Shown here: one piece after another, positions 6,234-13,860 of the stretch | Position numbering within the stretch: position 1 is the stretch's first letter | How the letters are laid out: every line of letters starts with the position of its first letter | DNA from: RUG13091 sp963619935 | Lineage (GTDB): Bacteria; Bacillota_I; Bacilli_A; RFN20; CAG-826 | Reading direction: 5' to 3' | NCBI GenBank assembly: GCA_963619935.1 | Contig: CAVEYA010000030.1 | Coordinates: forward strand, 1-19,628 | DNA: 19,628 nucleotides | Notes under the pieces: generated by a model | The model's input: the letters and a program-made list of their open reading frames with translations, nothing else | Told to the model about the DNA's origin: nothing | Database searches by the model: none | Made by a program: the position numbers and the translations under genes

Positions 6234-7175
6234 ATGCTTGAATGGTATTGGATTGTTTTAATTGTTATCGGAAGTATAGTTGCTAGCTATCTTATATACC
6301 TAGTAATTATTTCTTTTTATATGGTTCATGCCTTTTGCCATCCACATTTTGACACACGTGAAAATAGAAAGAAATTAAACCATTCTTATGGCTTTGATAA
6401 ATTCGCAAAACGTTACCAAAGAAACGACATTACTTTTAAAATGTCTGATGGCTATATAATTCATGGAGACTATTCCTTGAATGATCCACATAAATTTATC
6501 ATCTTTGTTCATGGGCACGCTTCTACAAGAGAAGGTTGTATAAAATACACACAAGCGTTTTATCATCTTGGCTATTCCTTGATTCTTTATGATCAAAGGT
6601 CACATGGCGATAATAAAAGAAGTCATGTTTCGATGGGTTATCAAGAAAGTAAAGACTTAAATGAGATTATTAATCAAGTTAAAGATAAATTTGGTAACGA
6701 CATTGAAATAGGTTTATTCGGTGTTTCTATGGGTGGGGCCACCACACTTTTACTGACACAGTATAGACAAGATATTAAATTTATTGTTTCTGATTGCGCT
6801 TTTGCTTCTTTAAAAGATATGTGTACAAGTAAAGTGCATCAGCATCATGGAATTGCACATCATTTTAATCCATTAGTGAATTTTCTTTTTAAATGTAAAT
6901 ATCATTTTTCTTTTAAAGATGCGGAACCTTATAAAGTATTACAAAGTAATACTATTCCGGTTTTATTCATACAAGGAGAAAACGATCAAACAGTTCTTGT
7001 TGCTAACGCAACTAAACTTTATCAAAATAATAAGGGCCTTAAACGATTAGAATTATTTCCTTTCGCAGGGCATGGGCAATCAATTAATAAAGATAAACGT
7101 CGTTATTTAACGATAGTAGAAGAATTTATTAAAGAAGTAGGAGAAAAAGAAAATGGCGAAGCAAAAAATGGATGA
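6234..7175 (+). CDS. Membrane-anchored alpha/beta hydrolase
   Basis: The 313-residue protein begins with a hydrophobic helix (about 5-30) that should anchor it in the membrane. A complete alpha/beta-hydrolase domain follows: oxyanion-hole HG in FVHGHAS (91-97), YDQRSHGDN (119-127), nucleophile Ser165 in GVSMGGA (163-169), acid Asp251 in QGENDQTV (247-254) and His280 in FAGHGQS (277-283). It is like the YqkD/YfhR group of putative serine hydrolases, whose substrates are mostly unknown. Keeping the first ATG retains the whole anchor helix. The next Met (30) would delete it and also has no binding site. The start has no Shine-Dalgarno and is close behind a TATAAT. The end overlaps the next gene by 23 bases. 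Confidence 0.85.
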   Translation: MLEWYWIVLIVIGSIVASYLIYLVIISFYMVHAFCHPHFDTRENRKKLNHSYGFDKFAKRYQRNDITFKMSDGYIIHGDYSLNDPHKFIIFVHGHASTREGCIKYTQAFYHLGYSLILYDQRSHGDNKRSHVSMGYQESKDLNEIINQVKDKFGNDIEIGLFGVSMGGATTLLLTQYRQDIKFIVSDCAFASLKDMCTSKVHQHHGIAHHFNPLVNFLFKCKYHFSFKDAEPYKVLQSNTIPVLFIQGENDQTVLVANATKLYQNNKGLKRLELFPFAGHGQSINKDKRRYLTIVEEFIKEVGEKENGEAKNG

Positions 7176-7677
7176 ATATAAAAAATGTAAATTAATGTAT
7201 AGCCTGGAATTTGTTATCATTGCGGTCGTTTTTATCGTGATTGGTGTATTAAAGATTTGCGGTGTTTGGAACTATAACGAAATTAGAAAAGCTATTTTTA
7301 ACTGGGTAACTATTTTTGGTGGTACTTGGATGATTATTGATTTTATTTGGGTGTTATGTTCCAAAAAGAGAAGAAAAAAGAATTCACTTCTCGATAAAAT
7401 ATTGCAAGTTCCTTTAGGAATATACCTAATCGTATTTGATCTACTTTGTTTTCTCTGGAATGGACAACCAGAAAAGTTCTATCAAATTGGTATGCCAATG
7501 GCCTTCTTCTATATTGGAGTAATTTATACCTTTGAAGGAATTTATCACTGGTTTCATCCAGTTCCAGCAGTTATTCAAATGGGTGTAGATATTGAAAAAG
7601 CAAAGCAAGAAGAACTCGCTAAAGCAGAAGAAAATGAAAATAAACAAACCGAAGGACAAGAAGAACCTAAAGAATAA
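7153..7677 (+). CDS. Small multi-pass membrane protein of unknown function
   Basis: A 174-residue protein with four hydrophobic helices (about 17-36, 48-69, 84-103 and 111-131), a basic loop KKRRKK (71-76), and a charged tail (about 144-174) rich in Glu, Lys and Gln that is likely cytoplasmic and flexible. AGGAG (7139-7143) lies 9 bases before the ATG, inside the hydrolase gene, and the 23-base overlap implies joint transcription and coupled translation with it. I do not recognise the family. A strong terminator follows. A partner role for the anchored hydrolase is possible but unproven. Confidence 0.7.
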   Translation: MAKQKMDEYKKCKLMYSLEFVIIAVVFIVIGVLKICGVWNYNEIRKAIFNWVTIFGGTWMIIDFIWVLCSKKRRKKNSLLDKILQVPLGIYLIVFDLLCFLWNGQPEKFYQIGMPMAFFYIGVIYTFEGIYHWFHPVPAVIQMGVDIEKAKQEELAKAEENENKQTEGQEEPKE

Positions 7678-7692
7678 TATAAAATATTAAAT

Positions 7693-7715
7693 AAGCCTCT
7701 TAAGAGGCTTTTTTT
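7693..7715. terminator. Shared terminator between converging units
   Basis: AAGCCTC (7693-7699) pairs perfectly with GAGGCTT (7704-7710) around TTAA. Seven T follow on the + strand. On the - strand the tail reads TTATTT, which is less ideal but usable. The stop codon of the - strand yggS-like gene (7714-7716) lies at its edge, so one hairpin can end both transcripts. Confidence 0.88.
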
Positions 7716-8361
7716 ATAAGTTATAAAGAATTCTTCCTAAACGGATATGAGTGGCGCCTTCTTTAATTGCCTCTTTATAATCACCGCTCATTCCCATTGA
7801 TAAATATGGGATTTTTATTTTATAAGTTTTTTCTAATTCATCTCTTAAAGCGCTTAGTTTTTTAAATTGATTTTCTAATGATAGTGAATTACTAGCTTTG
7901 ACCGCCATCATCATTAAACCAACAAGACGAATATTTGGTAGTTTTAAGACTTCTAACACAAAGTCATTTATTTCATTAAGGGGAACGCCGTTTTTATTTT
8001 CTTCATTGTTAATTGAAACTTCAATAAAACAATTTAACGGAGTAGTGCGGTGTTCATTAATCAATTTAGCTAACTTTATCGAATCTAATGAGTGCAAATA
8101 ATCAATTTTATTGATTACCGATAAAGCTTTATTCCTTTGTAAGTGACCGATAAAATGCCAAGTAATGTCTAAATCTTTTAATTCCTCATACTTACTTAAA
8201 AAAGAATCAACGCGGTTTTCGCCAAAATGATGAACGCCAGTATTAAATAATTCTCTCATATCACTAGGGGAGATATATTTTGTTGCCGCGACCAAAGTAA
8301 CGCTATGAGGAAGTGTATGAAGAAATTCTTTGATGTCTTTTCTAACAATATTATTCGACAT
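7714..8361 (-). CDS. yggS: YggS/YlmE family PLP-homeostasis protein
   Basis: The 215-residue protein shows the PLPHP family motifs in order: VAATKY with PLP-binding Lys28 (24-29), FGENRVD (46-52), WHFIGHLQRNK (68-78), LSMGMSGDY (187-195) and IRLGR (206-210). Family members bind pyridoxal phosphate without a known catalytic reaction. They buffer the cofactor pool; mutants disturb vitamin B6 and amino-acid levels. It is a cytosolic TIM-barrel-like protein of near usual length (about 220-235). In many Bacillota it sits near sepF/ftsZ, but here its start overlaps the end of a metalloprotease gene by 11 bases. No clear Shine-Dalgarno is visible, so translation is probably coupled to the upstream gene. 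Confidence 0.9.
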   Translation of the reverse strand: MSNNIVRKDIKEFLHTLPHSVTLVAATKYISPSDMRELFNTGVHHFGENRVDSFLSKYEELKDLDITWHFIGHLQRNKALSVINKIDYLHSLDSIKLAKLINEHRTTPLNCFIEVSINNEENKNGVPLNEINDFVLEVLKLPNIRLVGLMMMAVKASNSLSLENQFKKLSALRDELEKTYKIKIPYLSMGMSGDYKEAIKEGATHIRLGRILYNL

Positions 8362-9844
8362 ACTTAATACGCATTGTAACGCTTTCTTTACTCATCTTAG
8401 TAAAAGTTATTTCCCAATGGAACTTTTCACCATTATCCATGTTCTTTACTGTTTTACCTGTTTTACTTAAAAATTTAGCGTATTTACTAAAAGTAAATTT
8501 ATCACCTTCAAGAAATAAATCGCTCTTTTTTAAATAGTGGCGGTCATTATTTGTACCAAAGGTATCTTCGCCACCTTTTTGAATGATAGTTAACAACTTA
8601 TAATCTTTACATTGCTCAATCCCACCTTCATAGGCTAAATAGTCATAACTGTTATTTGCACCATGAGTGACATTTTCATATTTAGCGATATCTTCTTTAG
8701 TTTTAATTTCTTGACTGTCCATATCATCAACAATCAAGACTTCTTTATTATTTTCATTTCTTTTGTTGCTGCCAAACACTCTAGCGTCGACATGATATAA
8801 ACGCACACCATATTCTCCAAGAGCAGTTTTCCAATTGCCATTCCAATCTTTTTGGTTATTACCAAAAGGTGAGAATAATTCAATTAAAAAATATTCATCA
8901 TGAGCAGATCCGTTCCAAGTCTCATAATTGGCAGGAATAATTAAACAATCACCATTTAATGATGCAGCGGATATGGTAATTTTAAAGTTCTTACTTGTGC
9001 CATCTACAACATATGGATTAACCCAACCCATTGATAATTTAGAAAACGAATTCCAATCAAAGACGTTGTGCGATTGCATATCTGCCTCGCCTATATAATC
9101 ACGATTAGAATTAGTGGTATAGTCGTAATAATCTTCTAAGCCAAAGATATGTCCTTGTTCATGAATCGCGGTAATAGAATCATCTACAAATCCTATTCCG
9201 CTGATCGAATAAACATTAATCATTGGCTTTTCCACTGTTCCTTGACGATGTGTATAAAACATATGTGGCCATAAAGCATCATTCCAATTGGTGCTTGTGT
9301 AATTTGTAATTAAATGGATGTTATCAATACAGCCGTCTTGATTTAAGTCATATTTTGACCAATCGATATCTTTATAAGTATCATAAACAAAGTTTAAGGC
9401 ATCATCCATCATGTCCCATAGATAGGAATAATCATTATCAGATTGAGATAGAATTTGTTGAATTGTGATAGTGCTATTTTGATATTGTTTAGAAACAAAT
9501 CCGGTAATATTGATTTTGTTAAAAGAAGCTGTTTTATAATAGCTTGCTAAAGAGTTTTCTTCACCAAAATAATAGTCTTTAACATCATTTAATTTATTAG
9601 AATTCCATGAAGTAATATACTTAGTATATCCAGTAGTGGTTGAGCCCACAAAAGAGATAGGTATAACAAGCATTTTTACATCTCCAGAAGATGGAGCGTA
9701 AGAACTCTTTAAGTCGCTTGAAATGAAACTCATTGATTCAACCTTATGATAGCATGATCCTTTATTTGTTGAACAGCCAGAAACTGTAATTACGCTAGCG
9801 GTTGCAGCTATTAGTATAAATAATTTTGCGAGACTCTTTTTCAT
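8351..9844 (-). CDS. M6-like (immune inhibitor A type) zinc metalloprotease, lipoprotein
   Basis: The 497-residue protein has a lipoprotein signal: MKKS, a hydrophobic stretch, then lipobox VSGC with the lipidated Cys24. It should face outward on the membrane. The active site is HEQGHIFGLED (228-238): zinc ligands His228 and His232, catalytic Glu229, and Asp238 as probable third ligand in HExxHxxGxxD. DLNQDGCID (166-174) is an EF-hand-like calcium motif of the kind found in M6 proteases, and LSMGWVNPY (270-278) is another M6-type segment. The C-terminal part (about 280-497) looks beta-rich. ATG 9844 is preferred because AGGTG lies 6 bases before it; GTG 9853 would overlap that site. Relatives degrade host or environmental proteins; the substrate here is unknown. 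Confidence 0.85.
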   Translation of the reverse strand: MKKSLAKLFILIAATASVITVSGCSTNKGSCYHKVESMSFISSDLKSSYAPSSGDVKMLVIPISFVGSTTTGYTKYITSWNSNKLNDVKDYYFGEENSLASYYKTASFNKINITGFVSKQYQNSTITIQQILSQSDNDYSYLWDMMDDALNFVYDTYKDIDWSKYDLNQDGCIDNIHLITNYTSTNWNDALWPHMFYTHRQGTVEKPMINVYSISGIGFVDDSITAIHEQGHIFGLEDYYDYTTNSNRDYIGEADMQSHNVFDWNSFSKLSMGWVNPYVVDGTSKNFKITISAASLNGDCLIIPANYETWNGSAHDEYFLIELFSPFGNNQKDWNGNWKTALGEYGVRLYHVDARVFGSNKRNENNKEVLIVDDMDSQEIKTKEDIAKYENVTHGANNSYDYLAYEGGIEQCKDYKLLTIIQKGGEDTFGTNNDRHYLKKSDLFLEGDKFTFSKYAKFLSKTGKTVKNMDNGEKFHWEITFTKMSKESVTMRIKYVE

Positions 9845-9868
9845 CGTTAACACCTACTTATAATTGAA

Positions 9869-9899
9869 ATCATATCACATATTTAATTGTGTTTCACAA
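9869..9899 (-). promoter_or_regulatory. Candidate extended -10 promoter of the metalloprotease-yggS unit
   Basis: On the - strand TGATATGAT gives an extended -10 (TATGAT = 9869-9874 on +). TTGTGA (9894-9899) lies 19 bases upstream as a poor, over-spaced -35. The start of transcription would be about 20 bases before the chosen ATG. Confidence 0.5.
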
Positions 9900-9901
9900 T
9901 T
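9885..9901. promoter_or_regulatory. Perfect 17-bp inverted repeat over the metalloprotease -35 region
   Basis: AATTGTG-TTT-CACAATT is an uninterrupted palindrome with 7-base arms. It covers the -35 position of the leftward promoter. There is no U-tract beyond it in either direction, so it looks more like an operator than a terminator. No regulator gene is adjacent. Confidence 0.5.
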
Positions 9902-10036
9902 CAGAGGTGTTCGTGTAAAATATCTTTGTATGAAAGGGCAATAAATTATAGCGATTAGTTTTACTTACTTCGTATTTTAAGCAGTATTAAACGGTTATAA
10001 ATTTAATTCCTTTTCGTTAAAAATAATGATATTATA

Positions 10037-10061
10037 TTAAGTCAAATATAATTTGGCTTAA
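10037..10061 (+). promoter_or_regulatory. -10 box in the centre of a 10-bp-arm inverted repeat, before mgtC-like gene
   Basis: TATAAT (10047-10052) lies mainly in the 5-base centre of an inverted repeat whose arms are TTAAGTCAAA (10037-10046) and TTTGGCTTAA (10052-10061), pairing except for one T/G. It is 19 bases before the ATG. No strong -35 is seen (TAATGA at 17 bases). This could be an operator overlapping the promoter core. Confidence 0.5.
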
Positions 10062-10079
10062 ATTAGGAGGTCAACCTTT

Positions 10080-10856
10080 ATGGGACAATTACTTGCTAGT
10101 ACCGGTACATCAGTTACAACAATTGATCAACAAATCGCTGAATTCTTTAATAATAATTTTGGGCTTGGTGGTTCATGGAGCTGGGGCAATTTAATTCTCT
10201 GCGCAATTGCTATTCTATTGTCTGTTATTTGTTGTGGTTTAGTCGGCATTGAAAGAGAAATAAAAGGTCGATCTGCTGGTCTTAGAACACATCTCTTAGT
10301 TGGTGTTGGCTCTTGCATTATTATGATTATTTCTATATACGGATTCCCATCATCAATGAATGATAGAGACGCCGCTAGACTTGCTGCGCAAGTAATTGCT
10401 GGTGTCGGCTTTTTAGGCGCTGGTGCAATTATTCATGCTCAAGGTGGTATTAAAGGATTAACAACTGCTTCTACTATATGGTTAGTAATGGCCCTTGGCT
10501 TAGCTTGCGGTTCTATGAATTTTGTCTTAGCTATTGGCGGTACCGTGATAGTAATGATTATTCTTGTTTCCTTTAGGAAAATTGAAAGAATTGCCACAAA
10601 AAAGAATCCTATGGTCATTATTTTAGCTAAGAGCGATGTTCCTTTATTGTCATATGTGTTAGACGTTGCTAAACAATTCCAATGCGAAATTGCAGAAACA
10701 CGTAGCCAAATCGTTCATAATGGTATCGAAGAAAACATAGAATTAACATTCAAAATTGTTGATATTAATAAAAAAGAATTTAACATTAATACCTTTGTAG
10801 AAGCTTTAAGAACAAGAACTAACGCAGTTAACATTCAAGTTCTTAACCATCATTAA
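10080..10856 (+). CDS. MgtC/SapB family inner membrane protein
   Basis: The 258-residue protein carries the MgtC/SapB signature: GLVGIEREIKGRSAGLRTH (53-71), then DAARLAAQVIAGVGFLGAGAI (97-117) and GIKGLTTASTIWLVMALGLACG (123-144). About five helices span residues 37-165. A soluble C-terminal domain (about 175-258) resembles the ACT-like domain of longer family members. These proteins help cells survive low magnesium; in pathogens MgtC acts on the F1Fo ATP synthase rather than as a pump, and the role in non-pathogens is unclear. AGGAGG (10065-10070) lies 9 bases before the ATG. The leader is too short for an Mg-sensing M-box riboswitch. It shares a transcript with the t6A synthase gene 2 bases downstream. 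Confidence 0.9.
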   Translation: MGQLLASTGTSVTTIDQQIAEFFNNNFGLGGSWSWGNLILCAIAILLSVICCGLVGIEREIKGRSAGLRTHLLVGVGSCIIMIISIYGFPSSMNDRDAARLAAQVIAGVGFLGAGAIIHAQGGIKGLTTASTIWLVMALGLACGSMNFVLAIGGTVIVMIILVSFRKIERIATKKNPMVIILAKSDVPLLSYVLDVAKQFQCEIAETRSQIVHNGIEENIELTFKIVDINKKEFNINTFVEALRTRTNAVNIQVLNHH

Positions 10857-10858
10857 TA

Positions 10859-11464
10859 ATGAATAGCAAATTAAAACAACAAGCAATTGAAGCAAGAAAC
10901 GCACTCCAAAACCATGGAGTGGTTTCTTTTCCTACGGAAACTGTAATGGGATTAGCGGTTTGCTATGATGATGAAATAGCGTATCATCGGTTAAACGAGA
11001 TTAAACGTCGCCCAGAAGACAAACCATACACATTAATGTGTGCCAAAGTAGAAGATTTAGCCTCTTTTGGCGTGATTAACAACAAGATTCAAAGAATCAT
11101 TGATAAATTCATGCCTGGATCAATAACTATTCTTATTAAGGCTAAAAAAGGCCTTCCAAGCTGGGTAACACATGGTGGAGATACGATTGGATTAAGAATT
11201 CCTACTAATGAAGAAGCTTTAGCCGTTTTAAACGAAATTAAAAAGCCTTTACTTGTGCCTTCTGCAAATAGAAGTGGAGAAAAACCGGCTCTTAATAGTG
11301 ATGAAGTGAAAAAGGTATTTCAAGATGAGATTTCTATCATCGTGGATGGGGAAGCAAAACTAGAAAAAGCCTCTACAATTGTAAACCTTACTGGTGAGCA
11401 ACCAGTGGTGGTTAGACCTGGTCCAATTAGTATTGACGAGATACTTAAAGTTTGGAACTACTAA
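10859..11464 (+). CDS. tsaC: L-threonylcarbamoyladenylate synthase (TsaC/YrdC/YwlC)
   Basis: The 201-residue protein is a single YrdC/Sua5 domain. It has FPTETVMGLA (24-33; most homologues have PTETVYGLG), the basic KRRPEDKP cluster (49-56), PSANRSG (134-140) and STIVNL (172-177). The enzyme joins threonine, bicarbonate and ATP to threonylcarbamoyl-AMP, the first step of the universal t6A modification at position 37 of ANN-decoding tRNAs. TsaD, TsaB and TsaE complete the pathway and are not in this window. The length fits the short TsaC form without a Sua5 C-terminal domain. Its ATG is 2 bases after the MgtC-like stop and has no Shine-Dalgarno, so it depends on coupled translation. Confidence 0.93.
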   Translation: MNSKLKQQAIEARNALQNHGVVSFPTETVMGLAVCYDDEIAYHRLNEIKRRPEDKPYTLMCAKVEDLASFGVINNKIQRIIDKFMPGSITILIKAKKGLPSWVTHGGDTIGLRIPTNEEALAVLNEIKKPLLVPSANRSGEKPALNSDEVKKVFQDEISIIVDGEAKLEKASTIVNLTGEQPVVVRPGPISIDEILKVWNY

Positions 11465-11483
11465 AAGTATTAACCTACGAAAA

Positions 11484-11496
11484 TTAACTTTGTTAA
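11484..11496. promoter_or_regulatory. Small inverted repeat TTAAC-TTT-GTTAA
   Basis: A perfect 13-bp palindrome with 5-base arms stands 20 bases after tsaC and about 50 bases before the next start codon. It is not followed by a U-tract. It could be an operator or chance in AT-rich DNA. Confidence 0.3.
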
Positions 11497-11507
11497 ATAA
11501 AACTAAA

Positions 11508-11528
11508 AATATACTAATAATATACTAA
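11508..11528 (+). repeat. Tandem 10-bp direct repeat in the promoter region of the helical-repeat gene
   Basis: AATATACTAA occurs at 11508-11517 and again at 11519-11528, 11 bases apart, which is about one helical turn. Each copy contains TATACT, a fair -10. No good -35 is spaced correctly from either copy. AGGAG at 11533-11537 precedes ATG 11545. Confidence 0.5.
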
Positions 11529-11544
11529 CAATAGGAGAAGATAT

Positions 11545-12453
11545 ATGGATAATTTAAAAAGTCTAATGGACAATAAACAATATGATTTAGTTTTAAAAAT
11601 TACAGAACAATCTAGCGATGCTACATCATTGTTTTATCGTATAAGTGCTTTCCTTGCTACTGGTAAAGGAAATGAAGCGTTGGAAGTCATTTCTCTTAAT
11701 CAAAAATTATTAGAAACTCAATTGCCTACTTTAATGCGCATTCATATTGAACTTCTCTGCTTGCTAGGTAGATTTGAAGAAGCGTATCGACAAGTTGATT
11801 ATTATCAACAACTTCCTTATTTTTCACAAGAAGCAGAAGAGCTTTTAAAGAAACTTCCAGAAATTGTTCGTGAAGAAGAAAAGAAAACCTTATATGTTAA
11901 ACCACTAAGTGATGATGAACTTAAGTTTAAACTTAAAAGTGATAAACAAGAAGACGTTTTACCTGCTTTAGACGCATTACGTGATAGAGAATTAAAACCA
12001 TTCTATCCTGCTATTCAGAAAGTAATGCTAGATTTTCCTAAACAGTCAATTCGTTCTTTTGCTTTATTGCTTTTAGTGCAAAAAGAAGTAAATGTGCAAT
12101 TTTCTTTTAATCATTTAGGAGAAATTATTAAAGTTAACCCTAGCAAAACTGAAGCTCCATTTGTGGGAGATGAATTTAATGACTTAGTGAAAAAAATTGG
12201 TGCAATGATGAAAGATCCTGCTATTTCTAATAACGCTGTTCAAATGCTTTCAACATATATTCTTTATATTTATCCCGAAAAAATTTCTTTAGATTCTAAT
12301 TATATAATTAGAGCGTTTGAATTGATTGCTTGTAAATATTTGCAAGTTGAAAATCATAAAGATGAAAATCAAATTTGCAAAGAAAAAAATTTAGATAAAA
12401 AGACTTTCGCTGATTTTGTTAAACAAATTGAATCTGCCTTAGACGATTTTTAA
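11545..12453 (+). CDS. All-helical TPR-like repeat protein, possibly DUF3196 family
   Basis: The 302-residue soluble protein has no signal or membrane helix. Residues 1-110 form helical pairs of TPR type (LFYRISAFLATGKGNEALEVI at 29-49; MRIHIELLCLLGRFEEAYRQV at 64-84). From about 136, ALDALRDRELKPFYPAIQKVM and SIRSFALLLLVQKEV (168-182) give HEAT-like helices. The layout recalls the DUF3196 proteins of Mollicutes and related Bacilli, but this is from memory of the pattern and unproven. A good binding site (AGGAG) lies 7 bases before the ATG. There is no terminator before the tig promoter, so read-through into tig is possible. Such repeats usually mediate protein contacts; no enzyme motif is visible. 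Confidence 0.7.
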   Translation: MDNLKSLMDNKQYDLVLKITEQSSDATSLFYRISAFLATGKGNEALEVISLNQKLLETQLPTLMRIHIELLCLLGRFEEAYRQVDYYQQLPYFSQEAEELLKKLPEIVREEEKKTLYVKPLSDDELKFKLKSDKQEDVLPALDALRDRELKPFYPAIQKVMLDFPKQSIRSFALLLLVQKEVNVQFSFNHLGEIIKVNPSKTEAPFVGDEFNDLVKKIGAMMKDPAISNNAVQMLSTYILYIYPEKISLDSNYIIRAFELIACKYLQVENHKDENQICKEKNLDKKTFADFVKQIESALDDF

Positions 12454-12503
12454 TATTTAAATACAATAAAATGTACAAAATTTATTTCGCTTAGTGTTTT
12501 TTA

Positions 12504-12532
12504 TTGCTTGCAAGTATAAACTTGTTTATAAT
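12504..12532 (+). promoter_or_regulatory. Strong sigma-A promoter of tig-lon-engB
   Basis: TTGCTT (12504-12509), 17 bases, then a perfect TATAAT (12527-12532). The spacer contains CAAGT-ATAA-ACTTG (12511-12524), a small inverted repeat. No CIRCE (HrcA) or CtsR heat-shock operator is recognisable. Confidence 0.75.
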
Positions 12533-12549
12533 CAATATCGCACATGTTT

Positions 12550-12554
12550 GGAGG
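12550..12554 (+). promoter_or_regulatory. Ribosome binding site fixing the start of trigger factor
   Basis: GGAGG lies 9 bases before ATG 12564. A longer in-frame start at 12504 falls on the -35 box itself and would add 20 residues absent from trigger factors, so it is rejected. Confidence 0.85.
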
Positions 12555-12563
12555 AAAAAATAC

Positions 12564-13838
12564 ATGGAAAGAAAAGTAACAAAGCTCGAACATTCACACG
12601 TTGAAGTATTAGTGACTGTCGATAGTGAATCCTGGAAAGCTGCCCAAGATAAAGCATTTAAAAAATTAGCAGCTAATGTCAAAGTTGATGGCTTCCGTAA
12701 AGGTAAAGCCCCAGAACATCTTATTAAAGATAGAGTTGACCACGTAAAGGTTTTAGATGAAGCAATTAATGCTTTATTACCTGAAATCTACCGCGATATT
12801 ATTGAAAAAGATGGCGTTAGACCTTATGCTCAACCAAAAGTTGACGTAACAAAAGTAACTGATACAGAATTAGAAGTTAAATTTGTTCTTGTTGTTGCTC
12901 CTGAAGTGAAATTAGGCGCTTACAAAGGCTTAGAAATTGGTAAAGAAACAGTCGAAGCTACTGAAGAAGATGTCAACGCTGCTGTTGAAGCCACATTAAA
13001 CGACAACGCCACATTAGTGGTTAAAGAAGATGCTGCTAAATCTGGTGACACAGTTGTAATGGACTTTGTTGGCAAAATTAATGGTGAAGTATTTGAAGGC
13101 GGTTCCGCTGAAAATCACGAATTAGTGTTAGGTTCTAACTCTTTTATTCCAGGTTTTGAAGATCAATTAATTGGTCATAAAGCTGGTGAAGTAGTGGAAG
13201 TTAATGTTAAATTCCCAGAAAACTACACCGCTGAATTAAAAGGTAAAGACGCAACATTTACTTGTACAATTCACGAAGTGAAAGAAAAGAAACTTCCTGA
13301 ATTAAACGATGAATTTGTCAAAGAATTAAAACTTGAAGGCGTTGAAACTGTTGAACAATTTAAAGAACGTAAAAAAGCTGATGTGCAAAAGCAAAAAGAA
13401 CAAGAAGCACACAACAAGTATTTAAACAAAGTGATTGACGCTGTTGCTAAATCTTCTACTGTCGATTTACCAGAAGAAATTATTAATAACCAAGTTTCTG
13501 CTCGTAAAAAAGATGTTGAAAACAGAATGCAACAATCCGGCTTAACATTACAACAATATCTTGATATTGTCGGCCAAAAAGAAGAAGACTTTATGAAAAA
13601 GTTAACTGAGGATGTCACTAAAGACACAATTAACTATTTAGTTCTCGAAGAAATCGGTAAAGCAGAAAACATCACTATTGATGATGCAACTTTAGAAGCT
13701 GAACTTACCAAGATTAGCGAACAATACAAAATGCCTTTAGAAAATGTTAAGAAAGCTTTAGCTAATAACATGGGCGAATTCGTAAATAATTTAAAGATGC
13801 AACGCATCGAAGATTTACTCTATACAGAAAATAAATAA
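12564..13838 (+). CDS. tig: Trigger factor, ribosome-associated chaperone and peptidyl-prolyl isomerase
   Basis: This 424-residue protein has the full trigger-factor plan. The N-terminal domain carries the ribosome-docking loop GFRKGKAP (43-50), which contacts protein uL23 at the exit tunnel. The central FKBP-type isomerase domain (about 150-245) reads GDTVVMDFVGKINGEVFEGG and LGSNSFIPGFEDQLIGHKAGE. The long helical C-terminal arms (about 246-424) form the cradle for nascent chains. It binds emerging polypeptides and assists early folding. It leads a cluster with lon 22 bases downstream and then engB; in many Bacillota tig is followed by clpX, which is absent here. It is driven by a near-consensus promoter. 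The length is usual (about 425-435). Confidence 0.96.
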   Translation: MERKVTKLEHSHVEVLVTVDSESWKAAQDKAFKKLAANVKVDGFRKGKAPEHLIKDRVDHVKVLDEAINALLPEIYRDIIEKDGVRPYAQPKVDVTKVTDTELEVKFVLVVAPEVKLGAYKGLEIGKETVEATEEDVNAAVEATLNDNATLVVKEDAAKSGDTVVMDFVGKINGEVFEGGSAENHELVLGSNSFIPGFEDQLIGHKAGEVVEVNVKFPENYTAELKGKDATFTCTIHEVKEKKLPELNDEFVKELKLEGVETVEQFKERKKADVQKQKEQEAHNKYLNKVIDAVAKSSTVDLPEEIINNQVSARKKDVENRMQQSGLTLQQYLDIVGQKEEDFMKKLTEDVTKDTINYLVLEEIGKAENITIDDATLEAELTKISEQYKMPLENVKKALANNMGEFVNNLKMQRIEDLLYTENK

Positions 13839-13860
13839 CAAAGTTATAAGGAGGAATATT

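Noticed and set aside
9845..9853. GTG start of the metalloprotease
   Set aside because: The GTG lies inside the AGGTG sequence that serves as binding site for ATG 9844; the shorter start gives a standard lipoprotein signal.
9902..10036. Small gene or RNA in the divergent intergenic region
   Set aside because: Only a four-codon ATG frame and scattered -10-like hexamers are present; nothing supports a gene.
10037..10079. M-box magnesium riboswitch or CtsR operator before the MgtC-like gene
   Set aside because: The leader is under 30 bases, far too short for an M-box, and the GTCAAA sequence is in inverted rather than the direct-repeat arrangement of CtsR sites.
12504..12563. 20-residue N-terminal extension of trigger factor
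   Set aside because: It begins on the -35 box of the gene's own promoter and is not part of the conserved ribosome-binding domain.
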